DNA from: Cyclina sinensis
Taxonomy: Eukaryota; Mollusca; Bivalvia; Venerida; Veneridae
Direction of reading: 5' to 3'
Length of the DNA: 64,000 bases
NCBI GenBank assembly: GCA_012932295.1
Contig: JAAONU010000006.1
Location: forward strand, 27,368,882 to 27,432,881
A program made the position numbers and the translations under genes. Below, in pieces: positions 13,706 through 24,832 of the stretch (positions within the stretch are counted from its first letter, which is position 1; each line of letters starts with the position of its first letter). Under the pieces are notes generated by a model. That model did not search any database. It saw only the letters and a list, made by a program, of their open reading frames with translations, and was not told the origin of the DNA.

Positions 13706-14844
13706 TGTTTTGAGTTTTAATGGTGTATAGAAGCATATTATTATGTTTTTTCCATAGTATATAAACATCTCTTAATTTAAAAGAAAAACTATCAGCTAAA
13801 GTCTGTGAGTCAGTTGCTTTAAAGCCAAATAAACTATGAATTGAATGGATAACATGACTCGTTGCTTAATACTCAAACTCTGCATTGGAAGAACAGCACA
13901 TGATGTGATATTTTAGTATTGCAAAGGGAACAAACGTTTTTATATGTTTCTCAAAGCAGAGTATCCACGGGTCATTAAGTACTCAGAATAAATACCGCAA
14001 ACTTTCACTCAACGAATACCACGTTAAAAACATTTTATAATGGTACTTTCCATTACCGTTTTGGTTTCAATTAATTTCATTAAAACAAATCTTACCATTT
14101 CCAAACGTAGAGTAGTTTTACTGCAATTTACAGTTTCAATTACGATCAAATTAACTCTCCTCAGCCAAAATCGGGCTCTAATAAAGCGTTCAGCCGTTTT
14201 AAATGTATCAAATTACCTCAGGCGTTATATTATAATTGCTTTGAGCTATAGCACATGCTATTGAAATATTGATTATATGTGATAAAATAAATTTAATGCT
14301 TGTACGTGGTAACTATAATCTACACTTACACTTAATCAAATTAAACCAAATAAAAGGTTTAACCGTCTTAAGAGATGTGTCAACTAACTTAAAACATTGC
14401 CGTTTGCCTAGTGCTATAATATAATAGTAATTTATCTACATATTCTATGTTAAGACAATTAAATTAATATGATAAAACATATGAACTGCAAACTTTTACG
14501 TGGATACTGTGATTCAAATATTTCTAATATTATAGATAAGCAATATCATGGAAAGAGCTGAAAATATTTCTGAGAAGTGAGATTTTTCAGAACAATGACA
14601 TAATTTATATGTATGAGCTACTATACAGGTGAAATTCCCATATTCAATAATGGTTTAACATAGATAATTTAATGAATTATATAAACGAAAGGAACTTCAG
14701 TAGCTTGACAAAATAGTGATTGATGAAAATAATGTAATACTATATACAATATATGAACATTGGAGAAAAGGTCTTCATCAACAAAACAGGACAATAACAT
14801 ATATTATGGGGTATGCAAACAAATTACCATATGGAATTTTTTTA

Positions 14845-14901
14845 AGATTTCCAAATGACCGTTTGGGCGTCGACAACAATATTGAACAAGAAGCTAAATA
14901 G
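14845..14901 (+). other. Short conserved frame ending in a shared stop, copy 1
   Basis: The last 19 codons of a 61-codon frame read LRFPNDRLGVDNNIEQEAK and then stop. The corresponding place in block copy 2 (29,365-29,424) reads IRFPNDLEGVNNSIEEETK and then stop, with no indel between them. Nucleotide divergence is about a quarter by eye, but the amino acid changes are conservative. This may be the relic of a terminal exon. I do not recognise the protein, and the upstream parts of the two frames do not match. Confidence 0.2.
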
Positions 14902-15179
14902 TTTGATGTTTCATTTAAACAATTATTTTAGCTTTTGTTCATTTTTTAACATAATTTTCTGATTCATATTATTACGTTGTAGAACAATATTACGTTTGAA
15001 ATTTGAATTTGGAAAATCAAATGGAAAGTTCAATTATAATAAAAAATGCAAGACACAAGGAATTCTGGTTTCATACCGGCCAATGATAACATTTCGCAGC
15101 AGCTGAACTCAGACTAAGAATACTTCTAACTGCAAGATAAAATTTTATCTAGCTTTTTTGAACCTCTTGTGAGATGTTC

Positions 15180-15225
15180 CTGGTCTTTTATTACAGATGT
15201 TGCCTCTGGCTAAGTTTATTCCAAT
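15180..15225 (+). other. Ultra-conserved core D, copy 1
   Basis: A pyrimidine-rich tract ending in ACAG precedes ATGTTGCCTCTGGCTAAG at 15,197-15,214. The same core with two or three differences in about 41 bases occurs at 29,744 and 37,685, although the surrounding DNA is much more diverged. It looks like a 3' splice site plus a short exon or another constrained element. No continuing open frame is shared. Confidence 0.35.
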
Positions 15226-15999
15226 CTTTCAAACTAACTGAGATATTTTTTTTTCTCTCTTGATATTCTGATGCTTGAATCCATACAACTCGTGTTTATT
15301 TATTTGATTTGTTTGAAAATGAGGGACGGGATAACAAAATAAGCAAATAACTGGCGACTCGCAATAGACTCGCACTCCGATTTTTTACATTTCATGCTAA
15401 TATACACACAAAAATCTATTTTTGTACTTCTCCAGTAATTTAGTTTAGATTTAAATAAAACTTTATGTTGGAATGATCTCGACGTGGACGTATCGCCTGT
15501 TCCTAAATGTAATTTTCAAATTTCAAAAAGCCAAGAATCTCCTCAGGTAGTGAAAATGATTGTGAGACATAAACGCAAAAATGAACACAGGTGTATAGTA
15601 AGTATATTTTTATAACATTTCAATACGCTTATTGCCGCGGTCTAAGAACCAATAGGCGAATAAAATATAACATGAGGAAATAAAGTTAAGTAAACATCAA
15701 GCTCATACATTGTGTTTTACACTGTAAATAAAAGAAAAATACATTAAGTATGTACTAGACTTGAGATGGAGAAGACGATGTTTGATCAACACATCAGAAC
15801 CTTTCTGAATGTCATTCTTTTTGTTAGAAAATCTCCATAAATTAAAAAAGACCCAAAAAATGTATGAAAGTCGGTAATTGCTCATTACCAAAATTGGAAA
15901 CTTTTCATAAAATAAATTCGTATGTTGTTTTCAAATGTCTCTTCTAAGTGTTTGCTCATAAGTGTAGGTAATCACAGTTATCTGGAAATGTAACTGGAG

Positions 16000-16835
16000 G
16001 TTTATGCTAGTGATACTGGTTTTATTGTATAATATAATAATTATCATTGGCCCATACAGTGCTGATAGTTTGTTTGGCTTTGCTTAGAGAACATTTGAAA
16101 AGATTAATCCCCAAAGACTTGTTCAAAACACACTTTTTTCTTAATTTGAAAGTGATTTATTTCAACTATATTGGACTATTGGATTTGTTAACAAACAATG
16201 TCGTAAAATTCTGCGAATATATATTGGGATTTTGTTTTATGGCAAACGGTTTTTGTTCGTTTTTTTATTTGAATTTAACGTCCGATTTCTTATCTTTTTT
16301 TTCCTGGCCGACAGTCCACCTAACAGGTGTTTCTAGGTATCTAACCAGTTTCCTAACCCATCTCTGCAAACGACTGACTGCTTCGTTACTTGAATCAAAC
16401 AAATCGGACAAGACATAGAATCATTTATCATTTTTCTATCATAAGTCTTATACCAATGGTACTGTTAAAGTATTCAACAAGGTCATATGATCAAATATTG
16501 TTTAGCATCCATCTGCTGAAAACATAATTCTAATATAATAGAATTAAAACTGTTTTGCGTAGCACATGAAACAACATTTTTTCTTTATTCCAATTGCCTA
16601 ATTCACATTAAAAATACTTGATACACATGCCTCATAACAATTTTAAAAAGAATGCGTGACTGCAGAATCTAGATAATAATGCTCTGTTTGGTAATGAAGG
16701 TATTACTAGATCATGGCAACTGATTGTTTCATAACTGATTCTTCACATTTTGTTCATCAGTATGCAGCTAAATAAAATATTCACTAATCAACTACTGAAT
16801 TAACATACCGATTTAACAAAAAATCATTACTCTCC
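16000..16835. other. No supported gene; one 123-codon frame considered
   Basis: The frame at 16,047-16,418 is one of the longer forward frames in the window. Its composition is hydrophobic and rich in Phe and Leu, as expected of T-rich DNA, and no family motif was seen. I see nothing else here. Confidence 0.4.
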
Positions 16836-17160
16836 AAAGTTAGAATGTGATAACTACTGGTCGAAATAATCTTTTCAAAACATTTGAAAATGCTGAAAAA
16901 TTTATAATGAGATATGTGCAGATAATGCAACCAAGGAAGTCTGTGAACTTTTGAACCCTACACTACTCCTTTCTCACACCTTTTCTATCCTAATACAACC
17001 TGTGAATGAAATCTGTTGAGCAAGTCGTTACGAATCCATCCCCTATATTCAATGGTTACCATGCTGTTTCTAAAATATATACAGGGTCTTGTTCAAAGTC
17101 TAATATTCCCACCGATTCGTAATCCTTCAGCTGTACTAATTTGACTTGGTGACATGCTTT
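16835..17160. repeat. A-segment family, copy 3
   Basis: Matching pieces are CTCCAAAGTTAGAATGTG (near 16,833), GAACCCTACACTACTCC (near 16,954) and CGAATCCATCCCCTATATTCA (near 17,030). The forward frame is open from about 17,020 to 17,140 and encodes a peptide similar to the 22.7 and 32.4 kb copies over its first 20 residues. This copy leads into block X copy 2. Confidence 0.6.
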
Positions 17161-17640
17161 ACACGTTTGTTAACCTTTCTATATTTACAAGTCGGCTTTC
17201 AGGAACGTTGAAGGCACGTACTAGCACCAAGTACCATTTTGGCTACTTTTAATGTCTTTTTCTGTATATAATTTTTCTACAGAAGAAAATGTAACAGTGC
17301 CATTTACGATAAGTCAATTTTCTGAAGCTACATCTGAGTCGACCAGATACTTTTATAACTTAACTTCGACGACGTCTATTCTTATCCGAAATAGTCAAAA
17401 ATTATGACAGACTTATTTAATCCATTTGAGCTAAAAAGCTCACGAAGATAGCATAAGCATGATAACTAGATATCGGCAAACAGTAGTTTACACAATTAAC
17501 AGTATGATTTGTCTTCATATCATGTTGATGTCCCAATGTTATATATGTCATTATTCCTTCTTAAATTAATATTTTTCTTTTAACTTATTAACAAAAAAGT
17601 ATAATCAATATGTTCATTAACTTTTTTTCCATATATATTT

Positions 17641-19430
17641 TTAGCTCACCTGAGCACAAAGTGCTCAGGGTGAGCTTTTCTGATCAGTCTTTGTCCGTCG
17701 TCCGTCTGTCCGTCCTTCGTCAACTTTTCATTCAAATGACATCTCCTCTGAAATCAAAGGGCTAAATTAAATTAAACTTGTTTGGGATGTTTCTTGCATA
17801 AAGCTCTACTAAAGTTGTTCAAAGAATTTGATTCCACCAAGAACTCTGGTTGCTATGGCAACTTAAAGGGAAAAGTTTGAAAATCTTCTTGTCTGAAACC
17901 ACTAGGCCTAGAGCTTAGATATTTGACATTTAGCACCCTCTAATAGAACTCTATAAAAGTTGTTCAAATTATTTCCCTGGGGTCAAAATTGGCCCCACCC
18001 CAGGGGTCACTTTATTTTACATAGATTTATATGAGAAATTTTAAAAAATCTTCTTCTCAGAAAGCACAATGCCTACAGATTAGATATTTGGTATGTAGCA
18101 TTGTCTAGTGGATGTCTACCAAGTTAGTTCAAATTATGTCCCCTGTGTCACACCCCAGGGTTCTCTTGGTTTACATATAGTTATATAAGAAAAACATGAA
18201 AAATCATTTTTCTCCAAAACTAATAGGACTAGACTTTAGATATTTTGTGTGGAGTATTGTGTAGAGAACCTTTACCAGTATTGTTTATATGTTGGCCCTG
18301 GAGTCAAAATTGGCCCCGCCCCGGGGGCCCTTAATATGTAAAAAAGGAAATCTTTAAAAATCTTTTTCTCAGACACCACAATGGCTACAGCTTTGATATT
18401 TGGTATGTAGCATTGTCTAGTGGATGTCTACCAAGTTTGTTCAAATTTTGTCCCCTGGGTCAAAATTGGCCACGCCCCATGGTTCTCTTGGTTTACATAT
18501 AGTTATATAGGAAAAACATTAAAAGGCATTTTTCTCCGAAACTAATAGGACTAGACCTTAGATATTTTGTGTGGAGTATTGTGTAGTGTAGAGAACCTTT
18601 ACCAGTATGGTTTATATGTTGGCCGTGAGGTCAAAATTGGCCCGCCCCGGGGGCCCCTTAATATGTAAAAAAGGAATCTTTAAAAGTCTTCTTACTGGAA
18701 ACCTCAATGTCTACAGCTTAGATATTTGGTATGTAGCATTGTCTAGTGGATGTCTACCATATTTGTTCAAATTATGTTCCCTTGGTCAAAATTGGCCACG
18801 CCCCAGGGTTCTCTTGGTTTACATAGATTTATATAGGAACAACATGAAAAATATATTTTCTGCAAAACAAATAGGTGTAGACCTTAGATATTTTGTGTTG
18901 AGTATTGTGTAAAGAACCTTCATAAATATTGTTTAAATGTTGGCCCTGGGGTCAAAATTTGCCCCGCCCCGGGGGCCCTTAATATGTAAGAAAGGAAATC
19001 TTTAAAAATCTTCTTGTGTGAAACAACAAGGCCTAGAATTTTAAAATTTGGCATGAAGCAAGCTTTATAAAGCTTTTTTCAAATTATGAGATTAGGTTAA
19101 AGGTCACGGAGGCTAAATAGATTTATCCACTGTACCTCATAAAGCCTTCATTTATAGAACAATATCTTTGATATTCAATATATAGGTTCCTTGCATGGAC
19201 CTCTACCCATGGGTAGGGTTTGAGGTCACTGGGTCAAGGTCAAGGTCACCATATCTTATACTAGATATTTCTAGTTTCTCTCATAGAGCCTTTATTTATT
19301 TACTGATATTTTACATATTTGGTTTGTAGGCACTGATATATTTTCAATTAAAAAATGAAATACTGCTTAACAGCAAACCTACAGCCAAAGTACTCAGGTG
19401 AGCGATCCAGGGCCATCATGGCCCTCTTGT
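17641..19430 (+). mobile_element. Pearl-like composite repeat, copy 1 (forward)
   Basis: The left end is a hairpin: AGCTCACCTGAGCAC, loop AAA, GTGCTCAGGGTGAGCT (17,643-17,676). It is followed by a GTCCGTC-rich tract (about 17,690-17,720), the complement of ACGG. The core is a tandem array of diverged units of about 165 bp, each containing TTCAAATTATG-, GGTCAAAATTGGCC- and TAGATATTTGG-like blocks. Two unit types alternate, giving a higher-order period of about 325 bp (starts near 18,330, 18,658 and 18,978). The right end is a second hairpin, AGGGCCATCATGGCCCT (about 19,409-19,425). No transposase is present, so it would be non-autonomous. The architecture matches bivalve pearl elements, related to helentron/DINE-type repeats; the family name is inference. 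Confidence 0.75.
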
Positions 19431-20554
19431 TTCATTAACTTCTTAACAGGAAAAGGAATAATCAATATGTTAATTAATTTACCGTTCTTGCAGACTTCAC
19501 CTGTTTTGTTGCGATGGTAAAGAAAGGTAACAAGATGGATGATGTACCTAAATTTTTTCTTATCGAAAGGAAAACGTCATAACAAAATAGAAATTACAAT
19601 AAATGAGCATATGTTGACACAATAAATATAGAACAATCAAGTATTTCAGATGTATTTTTCTCCCCAGTAGGTAGTCTGTAGTGCGACTAAAATAGTAAAG
19701 TTATAAGAAAATCCATACCGCATAAGTATTTATTATGTTTTTATCTTTATTTCAACTTTATAAAGTGTTTATTGGTCAGTAATTTGGTCAATTCGTAATC
19801 CTACGCGCGCTTGTGTGGTTAAAATAATCACATGAAGCTTGAGCAGTTTCACAATGTATAATTTAAGCACTAGTCAGTCGGGTAATAAATTATAGATGAA
19901 CACTGATCCCATGTACTGAGTTGTTCAACAGTATTACAGTAAGTGTATTACAACGGCAATTTATGTGTTTTCATGTCATGTGTGCATTTTACATACGGGG
20001 TCATAATATACCACATCGGATATTTCAAATCAGTTACTGTATATGATGCATTAACATAACAAATATTAAGAGTGCTGTTTTTCTTTCAGCTACACAACTA
20101 CATATCTGCACATAACTGCACATACAACCAAAGTACACTTTATCACTCTAACATGGTGCCTGTATTAGTCCCTGGATTTTTCCCCAAACCGCTTCTTTCT
20201 TACTTTCTTTCCGAAATTTGCAGCAGTTCTATCAATCTCTATGTGAAAAATAACATAAGCAATTTCTTACAGACTTCATGGAGAGCTGCTACTCAGAAAA
20301 TCAAATATTTTAATGTTTCATGCATTACATTGTTAAACGCTTGTCGGTGTCAAGGAGTTTTAGTTAATTTTTGCTTCAATTTTAAACTCTTTTGTTTATT
20401 GACAATAGCGTTATCTAAATAAACAAGGGTGATTTTTAAGTTTGCAGTTTCTGTTTTGTTGAAAAACATTGAGATTTGCATTATAATAATAAATGATAAT
20501 AACAATCGCTTTTAGTGCTTATCGCTGCATGAGTGATCGTACCTTTCAAAAATT

Positions 20555-20620
20555 AACAGGCCCGATCGGGAATCGAATCTCCTACTTCGTAGTCAGACGG
20601 GTTCAAAATGTGACATTTCA
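20555..20620 (-). other. tRNA-derived relic
   Basis: On the minus strand, CCCGTCTGACTACGAAGTAG is followed by GGAGATTCGATTCCCGATC, which fits an anticodon arm and a B box. The 5' half is missing. The fragment at 6,965-7,000 holds the same place in the paired block. Confidence 0.4.
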
Positions 20621-22591
20621 TTACACTGAAATAGACGAAGTTTATAAGTGATCTACTAAATATGGTAGGCTTTTTACATTATGGGTACAGAAAAAGTTTT
20701 TGTGTCATGCCATGTTTATCTTTGTTTCTTTTCACTTTTGGTATATTGATAACAAAAGACAAAGGTTATCTTTACATTTTTTTATAGTTACACCTTTGAC
20801 AATTAATATTTTGTTTGCTAAAATCATTAAAGAATGAAGATGATAGCATGCAAAAGTATATAACGGAAGCACTCCATGAATTTATTTACCTCTTATAGAA
20901 AAGAAATCAAGAAGCAGCCATATCAACAGATTAGTATTTAATTGCAATTTAATTTTTACTTTTATTGGCTGAGAACATTGTTTTTTGATTATTTAAAAGA
21001 GTGACAATTTCAAACTGTTTTTTTTGAACAAGGGCATTCTTTTGAAAAGCACATTGCAACTCAATCATATCTCATCGGTTTAGTTTAGGTGTGACTTAAT
21101 TCGAAACTTTGCTCACCTGTGTCAAACAGCTTGTCAAAATGTGTCTTCGTTTGACATCACTATTTTTGTAAGCCGTTTCTTTTGTTCTTGGGATTGCATT
21201 AATACATGAATAAGATAGATATCTTCAAAGCCCTGAATACGTAATGTCGCTACAATAAACAGAAACAACAATGCTCCTATTGTAATAACGATAGATTTAT
21301 ATTCATCCTGAAATTTGCTTTTGGAGAAGAAAAGGTAACAACTTTGAAATAAAAACAGCGTTTAAATTCAATGCCAGACTTTCTACCTCATAGCAAAATA
21401 CTACCAATTGTTGAATTATAACATCATTCACATAAAAATCCCTTTGCTTAAAATTATTTTAGTTTGATTTGTTTTGTGTATTTGATAGAAGTACAGTTTA
21501 CTCTTTTCATTAAATGAATGTGTTCATATCGTTGTCAATTTTATTCAAATGTAAGCAAGAAACACGCACATTATCTACCTGCAAAAACTATTTACAGAAA
21601 AAAGCAAAAAAAAAAGAAAGAAAAGAAAAGAAAAGCAAAGAAAGAGAACAAAGAATACAAACAGGTGAAAAAACAATAAATACTTATATTTCAAAGATTT
21701 CAGGGTTGAACAACTATTTTTGACAGCTTTAGCTGTGGACCTCACCAATGCTACATTAAGGACATAACACAGGCAATAGCGGAAGGCTAACATGTACAGC
21801 AGGTGTTTTCTGGACAATATAGACATTCTACGAATATAAACGTTTTGCCTGAAGGGCAAAGTCTGAAATGTTCTCGAAAATACAGGGAAAAAATATGCTT
21901 GTATTCTGACTGCAATGGCTGTCTATCTGAATGCTTTTGTCATTTATTCATAATGGTAAATCAGGCGAGGTTAAACACACGTACCTGCTAGTGAAATTCA
22001 TTTCACTAATACTATTGTCTTGTTTATTCATAGATTTATCTTCAAGTATGTCATAAAGAAGATGTTATAAATGTAGTTAATTTCTATTTACCCTTTTCAA
22101 ATTAATTACACTATTTCTCATATCATTTATTTGTATTTCTTATATTCTAAATTATTAAATATTTAGACAACTAGTATACTGAAATTATTATTACAGTATA
22201 TTATATTTTAACAACTGAACGTCAGTTTAAAAAAGAGACCAGAGATAAAGATTTCTTAGATTTTTAGTTTTGGCTTTTAAGCATTTTTGATGTATCGCAA
22301 TTTCCAAACAAATAAACAGAATAGTTGTTATCTTAGTTTATGTATCTTACCAAGATAGGAATTATTACAAAATGATTTTGAAAAACCTTTCTATTTTATT
22401 TGGATATTTACTTAGAATTAAACTCAACATGATTACTTTCTCTTTCGAGTTAAAACCGTTTGAAGCCAGTCAATAAACACAATGATCCGCGAAAGTGATT
22501 TAATATATCCTAATTGCTACACTTCAATTAAATGCAGCTAATTACAGTTCTGCCATTCAGAAAATCTTACGGAAAATTTATGTGTAAAGAA

Positions 22592-22620
22592 CAGAACAGA
22601 ACAGAACAGAACAAAACTTT
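22592..22620 (+). repeat. AACAG microsatellite
   Basis: About five perfect AACAG pentamers followed by an imperfect one are visible, next to the fourth copy of the A-segment. Confidence 0.8.
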
Positions 22621-22629
22621 ATTAACTTA

Positions 22630-22860
22630 GAAAAGGCTAGTCCTTTGAGCCTAACACTACTCCCTTTTCAAACATTTTCTGTCAATATTCAAACTGCGAA
22701 ATCGAGTTGTCGGTACGAATTCATCCCCTACATGAACTTCTTATGATGTTGTCTCTGAGAATATATACTGGGACTGTCTTCTGTTTAGATAATACAGCCG
22801 TTTCTAAATATTTCAGCTGTACCAATTTGAATTGCTTGACGCGTTTGCTGACCCTAGTTT
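22630..22860. repeat. A-segment family, copy 4
   Basis: This copy includes CTAACACTACTCCCTTTTC (about 22,650), GGTACGAATTCATCCCC (about 22,712) and TACTGGGACTGTC (about 22,766). A forward frame starting at 22,707 stays open for 92 codons, but its last residues run into the inserted composite repeat. Its first 37 codons resemble the frame in the 32.3 kb copy. Confidence 0.6.
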
Positions 22861-22970
22861 CTGTTTTGTATCCTCTTATACCGCATCATCAGAAACCTCT
22901 GTTTGTTTTGAGGATATGTTACAGAATGTATCAAACATCGTCTTGTTATGTGTACTACTTAAATAAAAAA

Positions 22971-24832
22971 ACAAGAGGGCCATGATGGCCCTGGATCGCT
23001 CACCTGAGTACTTTGGCTGTAGGTTTGCTGTTAAGCAGTATTTCATTTTTTAATTGAAAATATGTAAGTGCCTACAAACCAAATATGTAAAATATCAGTC
23101 AATAAATAAAGGCTCTACGACAGAAAGTAGAAATACCTATTATAAGCTATGGTGACCTTGACCTTGACCCAGTGACCTCAAACCCTACCCATGGGTAGAG
23201 GTCCATGCAAGAAACCTCTATACTGAATATCAAAGATATTGGTCTATAAATGAAGGCTCTATGAGGTACAGTAGATAAATCTACTTTTAGCCTCCGTGAC
23301 CTTTAACCTAATCCAATAATTTGAAAAAGCTTGAAAAGCTTGCTTCATGCCAAATTTTAAAATTCTAGGTCTTGTGGTTTCAGACAAGAAGATTTTTTAA
23401 GATTTTCTTCTATATTGTTATTTAAAACTTGTGACCCCTCGGGCGGGGCCAATAGTGACCCCAGGGAAATTTTTCTAACGAACTTGGTAGAGGTCCACTA
23501 GACAATGCTACACACCAAATATCTAAGCTCTATAACTTACGGTTTCTGACAAGAAGATTTTTTTAGATTTTCTTATATAACTCTATGTAAAACTAGTGGC
23601 CCCTGGGGCAGGGCCATTTTTGACCCTGAGGCCAGGATTTGAACAAACTTGGTAGAGGTCCACTAGACAATGCTACACACCAAATATCTAAGCTCTATAA
23701 CTTACGGTTTCTGATAAGAAGATTTTTTTAAGATTTTCCTATATAACTCTATGTAAAACAAGTGACCCCCGGGGCGGGGCCATTTTTGACCCAGAGGCCA
23801 GGATTTGAACAAACTTGGTAGAGGTCCACTAGACAACCCTATATACCAAATATCTTAACTGTAGGCCTTCTTGTTTCTGACAAGAAGATTTTTTAGTTTT
23901 TCCTATATAACTCTATGTAAAACAAGTGACCCCGGGGCGGGGCCATTTTTGACCCAGAGGCCATGATTTGAACAAACTTGGTAGAGGTCCACTAGACAAT
24001 GCTACATACCAAATATCTTAGTTCTATAACTTACGGTTTCTGACAAGAAGATTTTTTAAGATTTTCCTATATAACTCTATGTAAAACTAGTGGCCCCTGG
24101 GGCGGGGTCATTTTTGACCCAGAGGCCATGATTTGAACAAACTTGGTAGAGGTCCACTAGACAATGCTACACACCAAATATCTAAGCTCTATAACTTATG
24201 GTTTCTGACAAGAAGATTTTTTAAGATTTTCTTATATAACTCTATGTAAAACTAGTGGCCCCTGGGGCGGGGCCATTTTTGACCCAGAGGCCATGATTTG
24301 AACAAACTTGGTAGAGGTCCACTAGACAATGCTACATACCAAATATCTTAACTCTAGGCCTTGTGGTTTCTGACAAGAAGATTTTCAAGTTTTCCCTATA
24401 TAACTCTATGTAAAATCAACTGACCCCTGGGGTGGGGTCAGTTTTGTCCCCAGGGACATAATTTGAACAAACTTGGTAGAGGTCCACTAGATGATGCTTC
24501 ATACCAAATATCAAAGCTCCAGTCCATGTGGTTTCGGAGAAGAAGATTTTTAAAGATCCAACTTATAAAATCTATTTTGAGCTCCAGTGAACCAGAAATG
24601 CAATGGACCAGAACCATTTGAACAATCTTGGTAGAGCTTCATGCAAGGAACATCCCAGGCAAGTTTCATTAAATTTGCCCCATTGGTTTCAGAGGAGATG
24701 TCGTTTGAATGAAAAGTTGACGACGGACGGACGGACGGACGGACGGACGGACTGACGGACGACGGACGACGGACGACGGACAAAGACCGATCAGAAAAGC
24801 TCACCCTGAGCACTTTGTGCTCAGGTGAGCTA
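22971..24832 (-). mobile_element. Pearl-like composite repeat, copy 2 (reverse)
   Basis: This is the same element as 17,641-19,430 in inverted orientation, with matching ends: AGGGCCATGATGGCCCT (about 22,976-22,992) and the AGCTCACC-type hairpin (24,799-24,832). Its core is a more uniform tandem array, with units starting at about 23,641, 23,807, 23,970, 24,135, 24,300 and 24,465, a period close to 165 bp. An ACGG microsatellite lies next to the hairpin. AAATAAA occurs directly outside both ends (22,961-22,967 and 24,834-24,840) and may be a target duplication. The sister copy near 40,785-40,825 reads straight through the site without it, showing that it was inserted. The 87-codon reverse frame at 24,550-24,813 is part of the repeat. 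Confidence 0.78.
24722..24780 (+). repeat. ACGG microsatellite inside the composite repeat
   Basis: About seven uninterrupted ACGG/GACG units are followed by a mixed ACGG and ACGACGG stretch. An ACGG tract beside the core array is a known hallmark of bivalve pearl elements. The forward copy at 17.7 kb has only a short interrupted version. Confidence 0.85.

Larger units (their letters stand above)
11250..16000. repeat. Segmental duplication block Y, copy 1
   Basis: This stretch is collinear with about 24,840-30,000 and 32,550-37,950. Landmarks are 11,361-11,500 (matching 24,840-24,970), 11,893-11,960 (25,660-25,740), 12,990-13,130 (26,480-26,620 and 33,170-33,310), 14,040-14,220 (27,950-28,140 and 35,715-35,905) and 15,180-15,390 (29,725-29,950 and 37,665-37,900). 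Around 13,434-13,470 it gives the empty site for the hAT element present at 26,918-27,635 in copy 2. No gene is supported. An AT-rich (ATTT)n stretch lies at about 13,150-13,215. Confidence 0.6.
17330..22960. repeat. Segmental duplication block X, copy 2
   Basis: This is the partner of 5,280-9,300, enlarged by the composite repeat at 17,641-19,430. Near 21,600-21,650 there is a purine-rich AAAGA-type low-complexity stretch, and near 22,592-22,620 an AACAG microsatellite of about five units. Open frames at 18,607-18,912, 20,072-20,422, 21,514-21,723 and 21,575-21,859 are repeat-derived or low complexity and lack counterparts in copy 1. Confidence 0.6.

Noticed and set aside
16047..16418. 123-codon forward frame with hydrophobic stretches
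   Set aside because: Phe/Leu/Tyr-rich composition matches T-rich DNA; no family motif, signal or conserved copy was found.
20072..20422. 116-codon forward frame in block X
   Set aside because: The equivalent region at about 6,740-6,960 is interrupted by stops, so coding is unlikely.
24550..24813. 87-codon reverse frame with Ser/Pro/Arg repeats
   Set aside because: It is the translated ACGG microsatellite and end of the composite repeat, not a gene.
17641..24832. CRISPR-like array, prompted by the regular 165-bp units in the composite repeats
   Set aside because: Units are contiguous tandem repeats without unique spacers, in a eukaryotic repeat family with defined ends.
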